Shown here one piece after another: positions 24,402 to 33,457 of a stretch of 64,000 bases of DNA (positions are counted from its first letter, which is position 1; each line of letters opens with the position of its first letter). This DNA is from Ruminococcus sp. GTDB lineage: Bacteria > Bacillota > Clostridia > Oscillospirales > Ruminococcaceae. The translations under genes and the position numbers were made by a program. The notes beneath the pieces were generated by a model. The model searched no databases, was not told the DNA's origin, and saw nothing but the letters and a program-made list of their open reading frames with translations. The DNA lies in contig JAEEVL010000020.1 of the NCBI GenBank assembly GCA_016290875.1, positions 1-64,000 on the forward strand, written 5' to 3'.

Positions 24402-25907
24402 TTATTCATTGCCGAATTCAAGGCTCTCGAGGAAGTGCTGGATTATATCCTTTCCCTCTTCACAATAGCTTTCATCCATACCGAAATCAAAAGTCCAGAG
24501 CTTATCTCCTACTTTGATATGGTAAACTTCTATCTTCCTTTCCAGATCCGGAACAGTCCAGCTAACACAGCTGAATTCGTTGCCGCCTACTGTGACCTTA
24601 TCTATTTTCACATCTTCATTATTGGCGTTTTCATCATAGGTCCTCTGAGCTGCCTTATCAGCAGTCTTAACGCTATTATTGTCAACGCTTATTCTGAGAT
24701 CAGTGTGATAACCGCTGAAATTAGCATAGGTCTGAGAGCTGTCAAGATCATCTCTCGTTTTCAGGTCTGAATCAAGCTTGAACGAAGCGCCCTGGAAAGT
24801 ATATGATTTATAGCGTGCAGCCTCTATCTCCTGCTTCTTCTTTTCGATCTCCTCTTCTGAGAGCTGCTTGATAGTAAGATTGTCAAGGAGAGTTTGTATG
24901 TCAGCCATATTTGTCTCCTCTGCGCTTATATTTACAGCAGTATTTATAGCATAGATAAAGCCGTTTGCACAGAAATAGTAAATCTTAGATCTCATATCTA
25001 TGTCGCCGACAGAAACATCATATGAGAACGTCTCTGCCTGATATCCCAATATCTCATCTTTACCGCGCTCGGCATTATTCTGATACTTGCTTTCGTCATA
25101 ACGCTCACACTGGTTTTCTATAAGCGTATCGATAGTTGTGGTTTCATCCTCAGGTACGACATATATTGTCAGCATAGGATAGTAATAATGGTCGAGATCC
25201 TGAGCGTAGTAATACCTCATCTTTATATTTTTGATACCGCGTTCTTTATCTTTGTCAGCTGTACCGTCCCAGAGCTTCCACTCCGGACCTGCCGTGATAG
25301 AGAAGAGGTCACAATCGTAGGTCTGCGGCTCGGTAGGAAGTCTGAAATCTCCGGTATATTTTACGGTTTTCGCTATCTCCTCCATCAGCTGCTTGACTCT
25401 GTCCTTATTATCGAGATCGTATTTTGCTGAAATCAAAAGATGATAACCCTCAGTTGTCAGACTGACATACGCCTCACCCTGATCGTATTCACTATCCTTG
25501 TTGACTATGAATATTTCCGCCGCATTAAAGCCTGAAATATCGAGCTTTGCCGACTCAAATTCATCATTTTTGCCATTTTTTTCATTGGAGCGAGTTGTAG
25601 AACGCTCAAGCAATTTGATATAAGTCTCAGCCGTACAGAGACTGTTTCCGCTGTTCATGACCTCCAGTTCGCTGAAACCGTCTCCCTTGAAAATATAATC
25701 ATATATCTTTCCGTCAAGTTCTTTTGTGTCCTTGACATCAAGATCTTCGCTCACCTCAAATGTGAAATCATCCAGATCATATTTTTTCAATGAGCTGCTG
25801 TAGGAAGTGTCTCCGCCGGATTTTGAACTTTTCTTGCCCACTGAACAGCCTGTGCCGGTGAGCATTGCGAGACAAAGTATAAATGCTGCTATTCTTCTGT
25901 GTTTCAA
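24402..25907 (-). CDS. Lipoprotein of unknown function (copy 2)
   Basis: 501 residues. Lipobox 'GTGC' (Cys near 21), Ser/Lys-rich linker, then apparently three related units: 'LDDFTFEVSEDL' (about 44), 'YDCDLFSITAGPEW' (about 200) and 'YTFQGASFKLDSDL' (about 370). Longer than its neighbours by one unit. Tandem with copies 1 and 3, gaps 16 and 14 bases. Confidence 0.7.
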   Translation of the reverse strand: MKHRRIAAFILCLAMLTGTGCSVGKKSSKSGGDTSYSSSLKKYDLDDFTFEVSEDLDVKDTKELDGKIYDYIFKGDGFSELEVMNSGNSLCTAETYIKLLERSTTRSNEKNGKNDEFESAKLDISGFNAAEIFIVNKDSEYDQGEAYVSLTTEGYHLLISAKYDLDNKDRVKQLMEEIAKTVKYTGDFRLPTEPQTYDCDLFSITAGPEWKLWDGTADKDKERGIKNIKMRYYYAQDLDHYYYPMLTIYVVPEDETTTIDTLIENQCERYDESKYQNNAERGKDEILGYQAETFSYDVSVGDIDMRSKIYYFCANGFIYAINTAVNISAEETNMADIQTLLDNLTIKQLSEEEIEKKKQEIEAARYKSYTFQGASFKLDSDLKTRDDLDSSQTYANFSGYHTDLRISVDNNSVKTADKAAQRTYDENANNEDVKIDKVTVGGNEFSCVSWTVPDLERKIEVYHIKVGDKLWTFDFGMDESYCEEGKDIIQHFLESLEFGNE

Positions 25908-25923
25908 CTATAGATCCCCTATC

Positions 25924-27009
25924 TTATTTAAATGATAATGTTTTAAGTATTTTCTCGCAGTCACCTGAGAAATGACTGAAGCCGTCTTTCTGTGCTATCA
26001 TGGTCACAGAATAGACCTTGCCGTTCACATCAAAGATATGCTCCTCACAGGTAAGTGCCATGGAATTTGTCTCCAGTTTCCAGAGACTCATGTGCGAGCT
26101 GTATCCGAGGAAGTCCTCTGTTCCCTCTTCATAGCTGGTAGTTTTGGAATTTTCCCTGCGCTTCTTGCCGATGCTCTCCGCAAGCTCCTCAACGGAAGCT
26201 GCTTTCTCTGCCGTGATCGACATCTTGCAGAGATATTCTTTGGAGTCGTTGGCGAGATTGTACTTGACGCTTGCTTCGCCGCTGTCCTTTGAGTAAACAT
26301 AGAAGTTTTCTCCGACCGTGAAGCTGAAGCTGTCGGTCTCGCAGGTCTCGTCGCCGTTTTTCAGCGGAGCGCCTGTGTATTCAACAGAGGCAAGTATAGC
26401 GTCAAAATCCTCGTCATAGTTGTACGAGCCGTTAGCGTTCAGGGTAGCCATAAGCGTGAACAGATCGCCGTTTCCATACTGCACCATTGTGTACACGAAC
26501 ACGAAATTCTGACCGTTCTCAGTATAATTCGCCGCGAGCTTTGCCGCAGGAAGTCCGTTCACCTCGACCTCCTTGCAGACAACATTCTGAAACTTTTCCT
26601 CATAGGTCGGAACGATGCTTTCCGAAAAGCCTATCGCCGTCTGATGCATACCTGTGACAGCCTTTACGCCGAGCATTGAACCGTCATCTTCTGCACTGAA
26701 GGCAAAGTCGTATTCGCCGGAGCTGTTCTCTACAGGTTTGAGACTATCTCCGACCTTAAAGCTGAAAAGTCCGTCCGGTGTCCTGTATCTGCCGTCAGCT
26801 CCGACTGTCGCCGGAATGTCCTCCGCAGCCGTATCAGCGGCGGCAGTATCAGCAGGCGTTGCCTGAGCCGATGTATCAGCTGCGGAAGCAGTTTCCGAAG
26901 AGACTGCCGCAGTTGTACCGGAGTCCCCCGAGCCTACCTTGCTGCCGCAGCTCCACGCAGAAGCGCAGAGACTTGCTGCAATAAGCAATAATGTGATCTT
27001 TTTGTTCAT
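25924..27009 (-). CDS. Lipoprotein of unknown function (copy 1)
   Basis: 361 residues. N-terminal hydrophobic segment ends 'SAWSC' (Cys near 21), an acceptable lipobox, then an Ala/Thr/Asp-rich linker (to about 65). Two related units start at 'YRTPDGLFSFKVGDSL' and 'CETDSFSFTVGENF'. It lies 88 bases after the AICAR transformylase and leads the run of three lipoproteins before purD. Confidence 0.7.
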   Translation of the reverse strand: MNKKITLLLIAASLCASAWSCGSKVGSGDSGTTAAVSSETASAADTSAQATPADTAAADTAAEDIPATVGADGRYRTPDGLFSFKVGDSLKPVENSSGEYDFAFSAEDDGSMLGVKAVTGMHQTAIGFSESIVPTYEEKFQNVVCKEVEVNGLPAAKLAANYTENGQNFVFVYTMVQYGNGDLFTLMATLNANGSYNYDEDFDAILASVEYTGAPLKNGDETCETDSFSFTVGENFYVYSKDSGEASVKYNLANDSKEYLCKMSITAEKAASVEELAESIGKKRRENSKTTSYEEGTEDFLGYSSHMSLWKLETNSMALTCEEHIFDVNGKVYSVTMIAQKDGFSHFSGDCEKILKTLSFK

Positions 27010-27097
27010 ATCTTATCTCCTATATCATTTACTGTTTTACAGGACGGCAGTACGCCGTCCTGCGATAACCATATCATACTGATAAATACCCCTTTTA

Positions 27098-28279
27098 TCA
27101 GTGATGGAAAAGTCTGATACCTGTGAATGCCATAGCAATGTTGTACTTGTTGCAGGTATCGATAACATTGTCGTCACGGATAGAACCGCCGGGTTCTGCA
27201 ATATACTCAACGCCGGACTTCTTAGCTCTCTCGATGTTGTCACCGAACGGGAAGAATGCGTCTGAACCGAGACATACACCTGTGTTCTTAGCGAGCCAAG
27301 CCTTCTTCTCCTCAACTGTGAATACAGCAGGCTTTACCTTGAAGATACGCTGCCACTCACCCTCACGGAGAACGTCCTCGTACTCGTCGCCGATATAAAC
27401 GTCGATAGCATTGTCACGGTCTGCACGGCGGATGTCGTCAACGAACTGGAGTCCCATTACCTGAGGAGACTGTCTCAGCCACCAGTTATCAGCCTTCTGA
27501 CCTGCAAGTCTTGTGCAGTGGATACGGGACTGCTGTCCTGCACCGATACCGATTGCCTGACCGTCCTTTACGTAGCATACAGAGTTGGACTGTGTGTACT
27601 TGAGTGTTATGAGTGAGATGAGAAGGTCGTCCTTCTTGTCATCGGGGATATTCTTGTTCTCTGTAACAACGTTTGCGAGGAGCTCACGGTTGATGTCGAG
27701 CTCGTTGCGTCCCTGCTCGAATGATACGCCGTAAACCTGCTTTGTCTCGATAGGTGCAGGCTTGTAGTTCTCGTCTATCTTGAGGATGCAGTATGTGCCC
27801 TTTCTCTTTGACTTGAGTATCTCAAGAGCCTCGGGATCGTAATCGGGAGCGATAACGCCGTCGCTTACTTCACGCTGTATCATCTTGGCTGTGCATATAT
27901 CTACCTTGTCAGAAAGAGCGATGAAATCGCCGTAAGAGGACATTCTGTCAGCACCTCTTGCTCTTGCGTAAGCGCTTGCGAGAGGTGAGAGCTCGCCGAG
28001 GTCGTCTACCCAGTAGATCTTCTTGAGATCATCGCTGAGAGGGCGTCCGATAGCTGCACCTGCAGGTGAAACGTGCTTGAATGAAGTTGCTGCACATACG
28101 CCTGTTGCTGCCTTGAGCTCCTTAACGAGCTGCCAGCCGTTGAGAGCATCGAGAAGGTTGATATAGCCGGGACGTCCGCAGAGAACTTCGATAGGGAGTT
28201 CGCTTCCGTCAGCCATATAAACTCTTGAAGGCTTCTGATTAGGGTTGCAACCATACTTTAACTGCATTTCATTTGACAT
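27098..28279 (-). CDS. AICAR transformylase, stand-alone (PurH C-terminal domain)
   Basis: 393 residues. Transfers a formyl group from 10-formyl-tetrahydrofolate to AICAR, the ninth purine step. The start 'LKYGCNPNQKPS' matches the beginning of the transformylase half of PurH; 'CAATSFKHVSPAG', 'YGDFIALSD', 'QSNSVCYVKDGQAIGIGAGQ' and 'GSDAFFPFGDNI' follow. The N-terminal IMP cyclohydrolase domain of bifunctional PurH is absent, so cyclisation must be done by another enzyme: the PurO-like protein at 30498. Confidence 0.92.
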   Translation of the reverse strand: MSNEMQLKYGCNPNQKPSRVYMADGSELPIEVLCGRPGYINLLDALNGWQLVKELKAATGVCAATSFKHVSPAGAAIGRPLSDDLKKIYWVDDLGELSPLASAYARARGADRMSSYGDFIALSDKVDICTAKMIQREVSDGVIAPDYDPEALEILKSKRKGTYCILKIDENYKPAPIETKQVYGVSFEQGRNELDINRELLANVVTENKNIPDDKKDDLLISLITLKYTQSNSVCYVKDGQAIGIGAGQQSRIHCTRLAGQKADNWWLRQSPQVMGLQFVDDIRRADRDNAIDVYIGDEYEDVLREGEWQRIFKVKPAVFTVEEKKAWLAKNTGVCLGSDAFFPFGDNIERAKKSGVEYIAEPGGSIRDDNVIDTCNKYNIAMAFTGIRLFHH

Positions 28280-28342
28280 AATAATGTCCTCCTTAATTCA
28301 AATTGTATCTCAGAGCATAGCTCTGCTATTATTGATGTATGT

Positions 28343-29353
28343 TCAGCTGCTGTAACGTTTAAGCTCCGATGCGGTGTACGGTATTATCTTCCAGTCGTCA
28401 TCCTTGAGCTTGACTACACAGCAGTAGTCATCGTATTCTTCTTTTTCTCCGTCTTCCTTTGACTTTGTGTTCAACAATATGTGGTATTCATAGCCGCGCG
28501 TTACATTCACCTCAGAATCAAATCTGTCCATGAAGTAGGTTTCGGCATACTCCAGCTCTTTATCGCTGAGTTCTTCATGCTTTTCGCATTCCTTTATCCT
28601 TACATCGTATTCGCTGATCAAAGCTCTCGCGTGAGCACGCTGGTACTCTACTGTCATCAGAGTATCTTCGCTGTCCTTATCCTCTTCCCATATATCTCCC
28701 GGACACTGATCGGCAAGATATTGAAGGAGATCGTCATCTTTGTCGGAATAGCTTGCTTTTGCCCAGTCATTGACGAATATGTCGGTATCATCAGAATAAT
28801 GCGATCTTGTGTCCTTGTCCTCTTCGTCCTCATCATCGTCACCGAAATCTGCTCCCAGCAGAGCGGCAACGGCTATACCAAGAATGATCGATACGATGAA
28901 GACTGAAATCGAACAACCGTACAAAAGCAATATCTTTATAACTTTCTTGCCGCTGCCGCTTACCATTTCGCCTTTATTTTCGTCAAAGCAAGGATAGAAT
29001 GCGCCGAGCAGCAGAGGTGAGAAAAATAATCCAGCAAACGCTAGCAGCACAAGGGGCGCTCCTGCACCTGTATGCTCAAAAGCGAGCAGAGAAAAACCTG
29101 CCGCCATCACGATACCTGATGCCACAAATGACAAGACAGCAGATTTGCGCCAACTTTTCAGCAGCTGCTTATAGGCAGCGGCATTAGCCTCGCTGCGCTC
29201 ATATTCGCTGTTCACATATCTCAGCCTTTCGAGCTCAGCCTTGTCTACAGGTCCTCCGAAATAAAGCTGCGAACCGCAGTAAGGACAAACGGTCAGGTCT
29301 TCACCTCTGAAGCTTACATCAGCACCGCAGCTTGGACATCTTAATTCTTCCAT
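28343..29353 (-). CDS. Zinc-ribbon membrane protein with extracytoplasmic-type tail (paralogue 3)
   Basis: 336 residues. N-terminal zinc ribbon 'CPSCG...CPYCG' (residues 5-28), a charged segment, then four hydrophobic segments (about 70-175) with the motif 'YPCFDENKGE' in the middle. An acidic C-terminal domain of about 150 residues follows. It shares the ribbon and membrane part with the two genes upstream (29433 and 29989). Function unknown; possibly a membrane sensor. Confidence 0.65.
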   Translation of the reverse strand: MEELRCPSCGADVSFRGEDLTVCPYCGSQLYFGGPVDKAELERLRYVNSEYERSEANAAAYKQLLKSWRKSAVLSFVASGIVMAAGFSLLAFEHTGAGAPLVLLAFAGLFFSPLLLGAFYPCFDENKGEMVSGSGKKVIKILLLYGCSISVFIVSIILGIAVAALLGADFGDDDEDEEDKDTRSHYSDDTDIFVNDWAKASYSDKDDDLLQYLADQCPGDIWEEDKDSEDTLMTVEYQRAHARALISEYDVRIKECEKHEELSDKELEYAETYFMDRFDSEVNVTRGYEYHILLNTKSKEDGEKEEYDDYCCVVKLKDDDWKIIPYTASELKRYSS

Positions 29354-29432
29354 CTGTTTTTATTCCTTTATATGTGTGATACTGCCGATGTGATATTCAG
29401 CAGTGTAAATAAGCTAAGCCGCATTTATGCAG

Positions 29433-29948
29433 CTATTTGATGAAATGAATCGCAGCAGCTATGAGGATGCCTATAGAAAATGTTAACCCAAGCACTCCTA
29501 ATGCCTTACCGTAAAGTCGGAGCATCTGAGAAAAAATTTGCTTTCTGCTATAGACTGGTTCGCCTTTTTTCTCGTCAAAACAAGGATAAGTAAGGCATAA
29601 ATATGCCGGTGCGATCATGAAAAACGCTAACACAAAAACTATAATAAATGCACCTGTTTCATATTCGCAGCCTGCCAAAGCAACTCCGAGAGTATTCGCA
29701 GCGCCCATTATTATGAAAGTATTTCGGTTTCCTTTTTTCCATTTTTCAATACTTTTTTTGTGATAGCGTTTATTGCCTTGCCTGATCTCCGTTTCAGCAT
29801 TTTCGGCTTTGAGTCTGTCAAGTTCAGCTTTCTCTGCAAGTTCTTTAAAATGCAGTTTTGAACCGCAGTAAGGACATTCGATGTCAGCATCACCGTCGAA
29901 TGAAACATCCGCGCCGCAGCTCGGACATCTTAATTCATTTATAGCCAT
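29433..29948 (-). CDS. Zinc-ribbon membrane protein (paralogue 2)
   Basis: 171 residues. Same start as its neighbour ('LRCPSCGADVSF' and 'CPYCGSKLHF'), a basic stretch with 'SIEKWKKGN', then four hydrophobic segments and 'YPCFDEKKGEPV'. It stops after the membrane part. Serves as the intact template for recognising the frameshift in paralogue 1. Confidence 0.65.
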   Translation of the reverse strand: MAINELRCPSCGADVSFDGDADIECPYCGSKLHFKELAEKAELDRLKAENAETEIRQGNKRYHKKSIEKWKKGNRNTFIIMGAANTLGVALAGCEYETGAFIIVFVLAFFMIAPAYLCLTYPCFDEKKGEPVYSRKQIFSQMLRLYGKALGVLGLTFSIGILIAAAIHFIK

Positions 29949-29988
29949 ATTATTCCTCTTTGATCTGATTTTTCATCATTGTACCGGA

Positions 29989-30416
29989 TCATATCGTAAA
30001 CAAAGCCGTTATGCCGATAGATATAAATGTTGCAGCCACCCACGCCAAAGCACCGCCCAGGTAAAGCCAAAAAATCGTTTTCAGCTTTTGAAATATCCTT
30101 TCAGGCTCCGGTCCGGCCGATTCGTTTAAAGGATACACTGAACCCAAAGATGCCGGTGCGGCAGATAGTATTCCCAGCGCCGCAATCAACACACATTTTC
30201 CGATATCTCTGTTGCCAAACACAAAGAATAGCCAGATTATGATAAAGAGCAGCGTCTGAATAATCATATAAATCCAACAATTCTTCTGCCATTTTTTAAT
30301 CTCAGATAATGATCCGGCTCCTCATAGCAAAGCTGACGGCCACAGTATGGACAGGCACCGAAAGTATCAGCCAATTCTGCACCGCAGTCCGGACATTTTG
30401 TTGTATTTACAGACAT
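29989..30416 (-). pseudogene. Zinc-ribbon membrane protein (paralogue 1), split by a -1 frameshift
   Basis: Two overlapping reading frames. The first, 30416-30264, encodes 50 residues: 'CPDCGAEL' and 'CPYCGRQL' zinc ribbon, then a tail ending RRIVGFI. The second, in the -1 frame, continues with 'EIKKWQKN', membrane segments and 'VYPLNESAGPEP' down to 29989. Aligned with the 171-residue paralogue, the -1 product (ribbon, KW motif, membrane part) is the expected protein. The frames meet at A-AAA-AAT (30291-30297), a canonical slippery heptamer. Also, the first stop overlaps an ATG in the second frame (ATGA). It may be a programmed frameshift, a broken gene, or a homopolymer error. Confidence 0.65.
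30291..30297 (-). other. Slippery heptamer A-AAA-AAT
   Basis: In the zinc-ribbon frame the codons are TTA AAA AAT. A -1 slip gives AAA AAA TGG and leads straight into the membrane-domain frame. No strong downstream pseudoknot was recognised by eye. Confidence 0.5.
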
Positions 30417-30497
30417 ACCTGACCTCTTGCAGCCGTTTCAGATGTTTCTTCTTCAGCTTCAGCGGCAAGACTTGCCGCCGTTAAGCTTTTAAGCAAA

Positions 30498-31211
30498 TTA
30501 CTTGTTCTTGTTTACGATGCGAGTCTCCTCGGTGCCGTCTGCAAGATCAACGTAGCGAACGAAAAGTGATACCTTGTTGTCAGCATTGAGGTTGTTCCAG
30601 AGCATATCTGTGAATTCGTCGATGCTGCCCTTGATCTCAACGAGCTTGGGCTCGCCTTCAAAGCTCGGAAGAGGTGAACCGTCGCCCATATATGTATGGA
30701 TGAAGTGTCCCTCACCTGCAATGGGGTTAGCGTAAGCAAATGTGTATCTCTGACATGAATCAGGGTTGCCGTTAGCGCTCTTGAGGATAGACATAGCATA
30801 GTTGAAGCCTGCGTCCTCAAAACGGAGTATACCGGAAATACGAGGTGTATAGTTAGGAGCATCGTCCTCGAATTCTCTTGTGCGGAGGGACTGCTCAAAT
30901 GTGAACTGCTTGTCCATAAGCTCATAGATAGTGTCAGTCTGGTCACCGTTTGTAACGATGAGCTTGTTGCCGAGCACTCTTACGGGAGCGTAGATTATGA
31001 GGTGGGGATCAGAGAGCTTGCTCGGATCGAATGCCTGAGTGCGGATACCTCTGCCCTCTTCAACAAATACACGGTTACGGCTGTTCTCGCTTCTTCCCAT
31101 GATGAAGTATGCTGTTACAGCGTACTTGCCGTCAGCGGATTTACCGATAACGATACCTCTGCCGGGATAAGCGTTTGTGCTGAGTTCCTTTGCAAGATCG
31201 AGTTTTTTCAT
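30498..31211 (-). CDS. purO: IMP cyclohydrolase, PurO-like
   Basis: 237 residues from the ATG at 31211 (AAGGAG at 9 bases); an ATG two codons earlier is only 3 bases from that site. The sequence 'YPGRGIVIGKS', 'YAVTAYFIMGRSENSRNRVF' and the C-terminal 'FVRYVDLADG' match the archaeal-type IMP cyclohydrolase family (PF07826). It closes FAICAR to IMP. Its presence explains why the AICAR transformylase at 27098 lacks the PurH cyclohydrolase half. Confidence 0.88.
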   Translation of the reverse strand: MKKLDLAKELSTNAYPGRGIVIGKSADGKYAVTAYFIMGRSENSRNRVFVEEGRGIRTQAFDPSKLSDPHLIIYAPVRVLGNKLIVTNGDQTDTIYELMDKQFTFEQSLRTREFEDDAPNYTPRISGILRFEDAGFNYAMSILKSANGNPDSCQRYTFAYANPIAGEGHFIHTYMGDGSPLPSFEGEPKLVEIKGSIDEFTDMLWNNLNADNKVSLFVRYVDLADGTEETRIVNKNK

Positions 31212-31230
31212 AGTCATATTCTCCTTAAAA

Positions 31231-31782
31231 TTATTTTAATATGAGAGTACATACCACATCCGTACAGATAATAACAGCAACGGCGATAGTGATGTACTTT
31301 TTGGTTTTGTCTGATGGTTTTGCGAGTAACCAGTCAAAGAACGGCTGAACAAGATACATGAAAGCTGTACCGCCGAGTCCGAAGCGGACTGAAGTTGACA
31401 GCGCTATCCTCGCCTGGAAATTATACTTGTAGTCTGCATATGTCTGCCACGGCCATGAGCCTGTCGCAGCTTCGAGTATGTACGAAGCGATCAGCTCTAT
31501 CAACGTCGCAACTATCGTACACCCGAGGAATATCAAAAACGGTTTGGCTATATTCAGCCACTTTACATCTTTCTTTTCCATTAGCCATCCGAAGCAGAAC
31601 AGGAAGCATATTGCTCCTACGCCGTATACCGGACAGTATGGTCCGAACAGCACTCCGCGGTTCGAGAATCCCCATCTGTATACTACTGTTTCAAGGAATA
31701 CCTCGTAACACCAGCCCATAACGGCATACATCCAGAAGCTCAGGAAAAGATCGGTAAATGATCGGTTTTTCCCTTTATTCAT
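31231..31782 (-). CDS. Putative ABC transporter permease-like membrane protein (PF06541)
   Basis: 183 residues with five hydrophobic segments. The block 'GWCYEVFLETVVYRWGFSNR' then 'GVLFGPYCPVYGVGA' is the hallmark of the PF06541 (CmpB-like) family of clostridial membrane proteins, whose function is not established. It starts 4 bases after the gene at 31787 and precedes purO. Confidence 0.75.
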   Translation of the reverse strand: MNKGKNRSFTDLFLSFWMYAVMGWCYEVFLETVVYRWGFSNRGVLFGPYCPVYGVGAICFLFCFGWLMEKKDVKWLNIAKPFLIFLGCTIVATLIELIASYILEAATGSWPWQTYADYKYNFQARIALSTSVRFGLGGTAFMYLVQPFFDWLLAKPSDKTKKYITIAVAVIICTDVVCTLILK

Positions 31783-31786
31783 ATTT

Positions 31787-32299
31787 TCACAACCTTATAC
31801 GTGCGGCATAATTCATCGGATCATCCGGCGGATATTCATCCCATGCCGAATGGTCTGCGAACGGACCTGCATATATGAGTTCGCCGCCATGCAATACTAT
31901 CTCCATACCGTGTTCCGGTTCAAAGTCACAGTCAAATTCCACACTGTATCCTATCTGACCGTCCTGACTCTCCCTGACCGACAGTATCACCGGTCTCAGG
32001 CAGTCCATTATCTTCTCCGGCGGCATATCAGGAGTAAGAGGAACATTAAGTTTAGCCTCTATCTCATCGCGTTTGTCTATCTCCGACCAGCTGTTAAGAG
32101 AAGCAAAGCAGTACATCAAAGCGGCTCGGCACATCTTTTCAACAAGCTCAGCAGAAAGGTCGTTGAAATCCTTCACGCAGAGCTCCGCGTAATCCTTGTC
32201 GGCGCCGTGATATATGAGCACCTTCATATCCCTGCGGAAAAGACTGCACACGAATTTGCCCTCGCTCCAGAATCTTCCGTCATTCAAGCCGATTATCAC
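31787..32299 (-). CDS. Hypothetical cytosolic protein (DUF6985-like)
   Basis: 170 residues, no signal or membrane segment. The C-terminal pattern 'FEPEHGMEIVLHGGELIYAG' is reminiscent of small DUF2004/DUF6985-type proteins often found in clusters with immunity-like genes; the assignment is from memory and weak. Mixed helix-strand protein; function unknown. Confidence 0.5.
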   Translation of the reverse strand: MIIGLNDGRFWSEGKFVCSLFRRDMKVLIYHGADKDYAELCVKDFNDLSAELVEKMCRAALMYCFASLNSWSEIDKRDEIEAKLNVPLTPDMPPEKIMDCLRPVILSVRESQDGQIGYSVEFDCDFEPEHGMEIVLHGGELIYAGPFADHSAWDEYPPDDPMNYAARIRL

Positions 32300-32303
32300 A
32301 GTA

Positions 32304-32775
32304 TCACTTCCTCAATTCTCTTATGTGCTCCTCTATGTACAGTTTAAGAAACATCAAATCAGATTTTTCAAGAAGAGCCTTCTGCCCCTCCTTGTCTTTT
32401 CTCATTTTGAGATGGTATGAGTCAATACCGTCATCATAATAGCGAAAAAACATTATCAGTTTCAAGCTCCGTTGTATAACAAAAATGCACAAAACTGCTG
32501 CGATAGTTGTTCCTGTGCATACCGACTTTAACTGAATATATCTGAGAATAATCAAAATGTGTGCTGACTTTCCACCATTTCCAGAATGTCACACCATTAT
32601 CGGCAGCCATATAGCCGTCTTTTACAGGATCACATAAAAAAGCAGTAATCAGTATCGCTGCACTCAGGAAGAAAAACTGCGGGCCAAACTTACATCCCAG
32701 AGCGCCCATAAATATAGTACCTAAAAAGGCCAATACCGGAATAAAAGGACAACTATGCCTTGTCTCTTTGCACAT
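32304..32775 (-). pseudogene. Small membrane protein with a frameshift at a T6 run
   Basis: The first frame (32775-32434) encodes two hydrophobic segments and ends 'ETDNVFSLL'. The second frame (down to 32304) continues 'FFRYYDDGIDSYHLKMRKDK' and a helical C-terminus. Removing one base from the homopolymer at 32445-32450 (TTTTTT on the coding strand) joins them into a 156-residue protein ('ETDNVFRYYDDGID'), giving a membrane anchor plus a PH-like cytoplasmic domain. It is either a disabled gene, a phase-variable one, or a sequencing error. It lies directly after purN. Confidence 0.6.
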
Positions 32776-32776
32776 A

Positions 32777-33400
32777 TTACTTTATATAAGCCTTTCCGTC
32801 AACGATCTCTATCCTGTCCTGACAGAACAGCGAAACAGCCTTCGGAAGGAGCTTCCACTCCACGTTTTCCATTATGCGCTTCTGAAGCACCTCGGGAGTA
32901 TCGTCGTTTTCGATATTGACTGTTCCCTGAAGTATTATTGCGCCTGCGTCGGCTTTTTCATTTACAAAGTGTATTGTTGCACCGCTTACCTTAACGCCGT
33001 ATGCAAGAGCAGCCTCGTGGACTTTGAGTCCGTAGAAGCCTTCTCCGCAGAATGACGGGATAAGTGCAGGGTGAACATTGATTATCTTATAGGCATATTC
33101 CGATGTGACACACTCGTCAAGTATGGTCATAAATCCGGCAAGCACTACAAGGTCTGCCTTTTCCTCGTTGAGAGCCGCAAGTATCGCCTTGCTGTAGCTT
33201 ACGCTGTCGGAATACTCCTTGCGCGGGATAACTCTTGTGGCAATGCCGTTGTTCTTAGCTCTCTCGAGAGCGTAAGCGCCCTCCTTTGAGGATATGACGC
33301 AGGTTATCTTTCCGCCCTGTATGATACCGGACTTCTCTGCGTCGATGAGCGCCTGCAGGTTAGTGCCGCCGCCCGATACGAGAACTACTATATTCTTCAT
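32777..33400 (-). CDS. purN: Phosphoribosylglycinamide formyltransferase
   Basis: 207 residues. Folate-dependent GAR transformylase, third purine step. 'VVLVSGGGTNLQALIDA' at the N-terminus; 'INVHPALIPSFCGEGFYG' with the catalytic Asn-His, and 'KVSGATIHFVNEKADAGAII' with the catalytic Asp region are intact. The second half of the cluster resumes here after the expansin and DUF3592-like genes. Confidence 0.96.
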   Translation of the reverse strand: MKNIVVLVSGGGTNLQALIDAEKSGIIQGGKITCVISSKEGAYALERAKNNGIATRVIPRKEYSDSVSYSKAILAALNEEKADLVVLAGFMTILDECVTSEYAYKIINVHPALIPSFCGEGFYGLKVHEAALAYGVKVSGATIHFVNEKADAGAIILQGTVNIENDDTPEVLQKRIMENVEWKLLPKAVSLFCQDRIEIVDGKAYIK

Positions 33401-33457
33401 TGGAAAATTCCTCCGTATCTGGTAAAAACCAGTTCTGCAAAATAACTGTTTATACTG

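Noticed and set aside
23892..24770. 292-residue open frame on the plus strand
   Set aside because: Opposite two lipoprotein genes with clear signals; no features of a protein.
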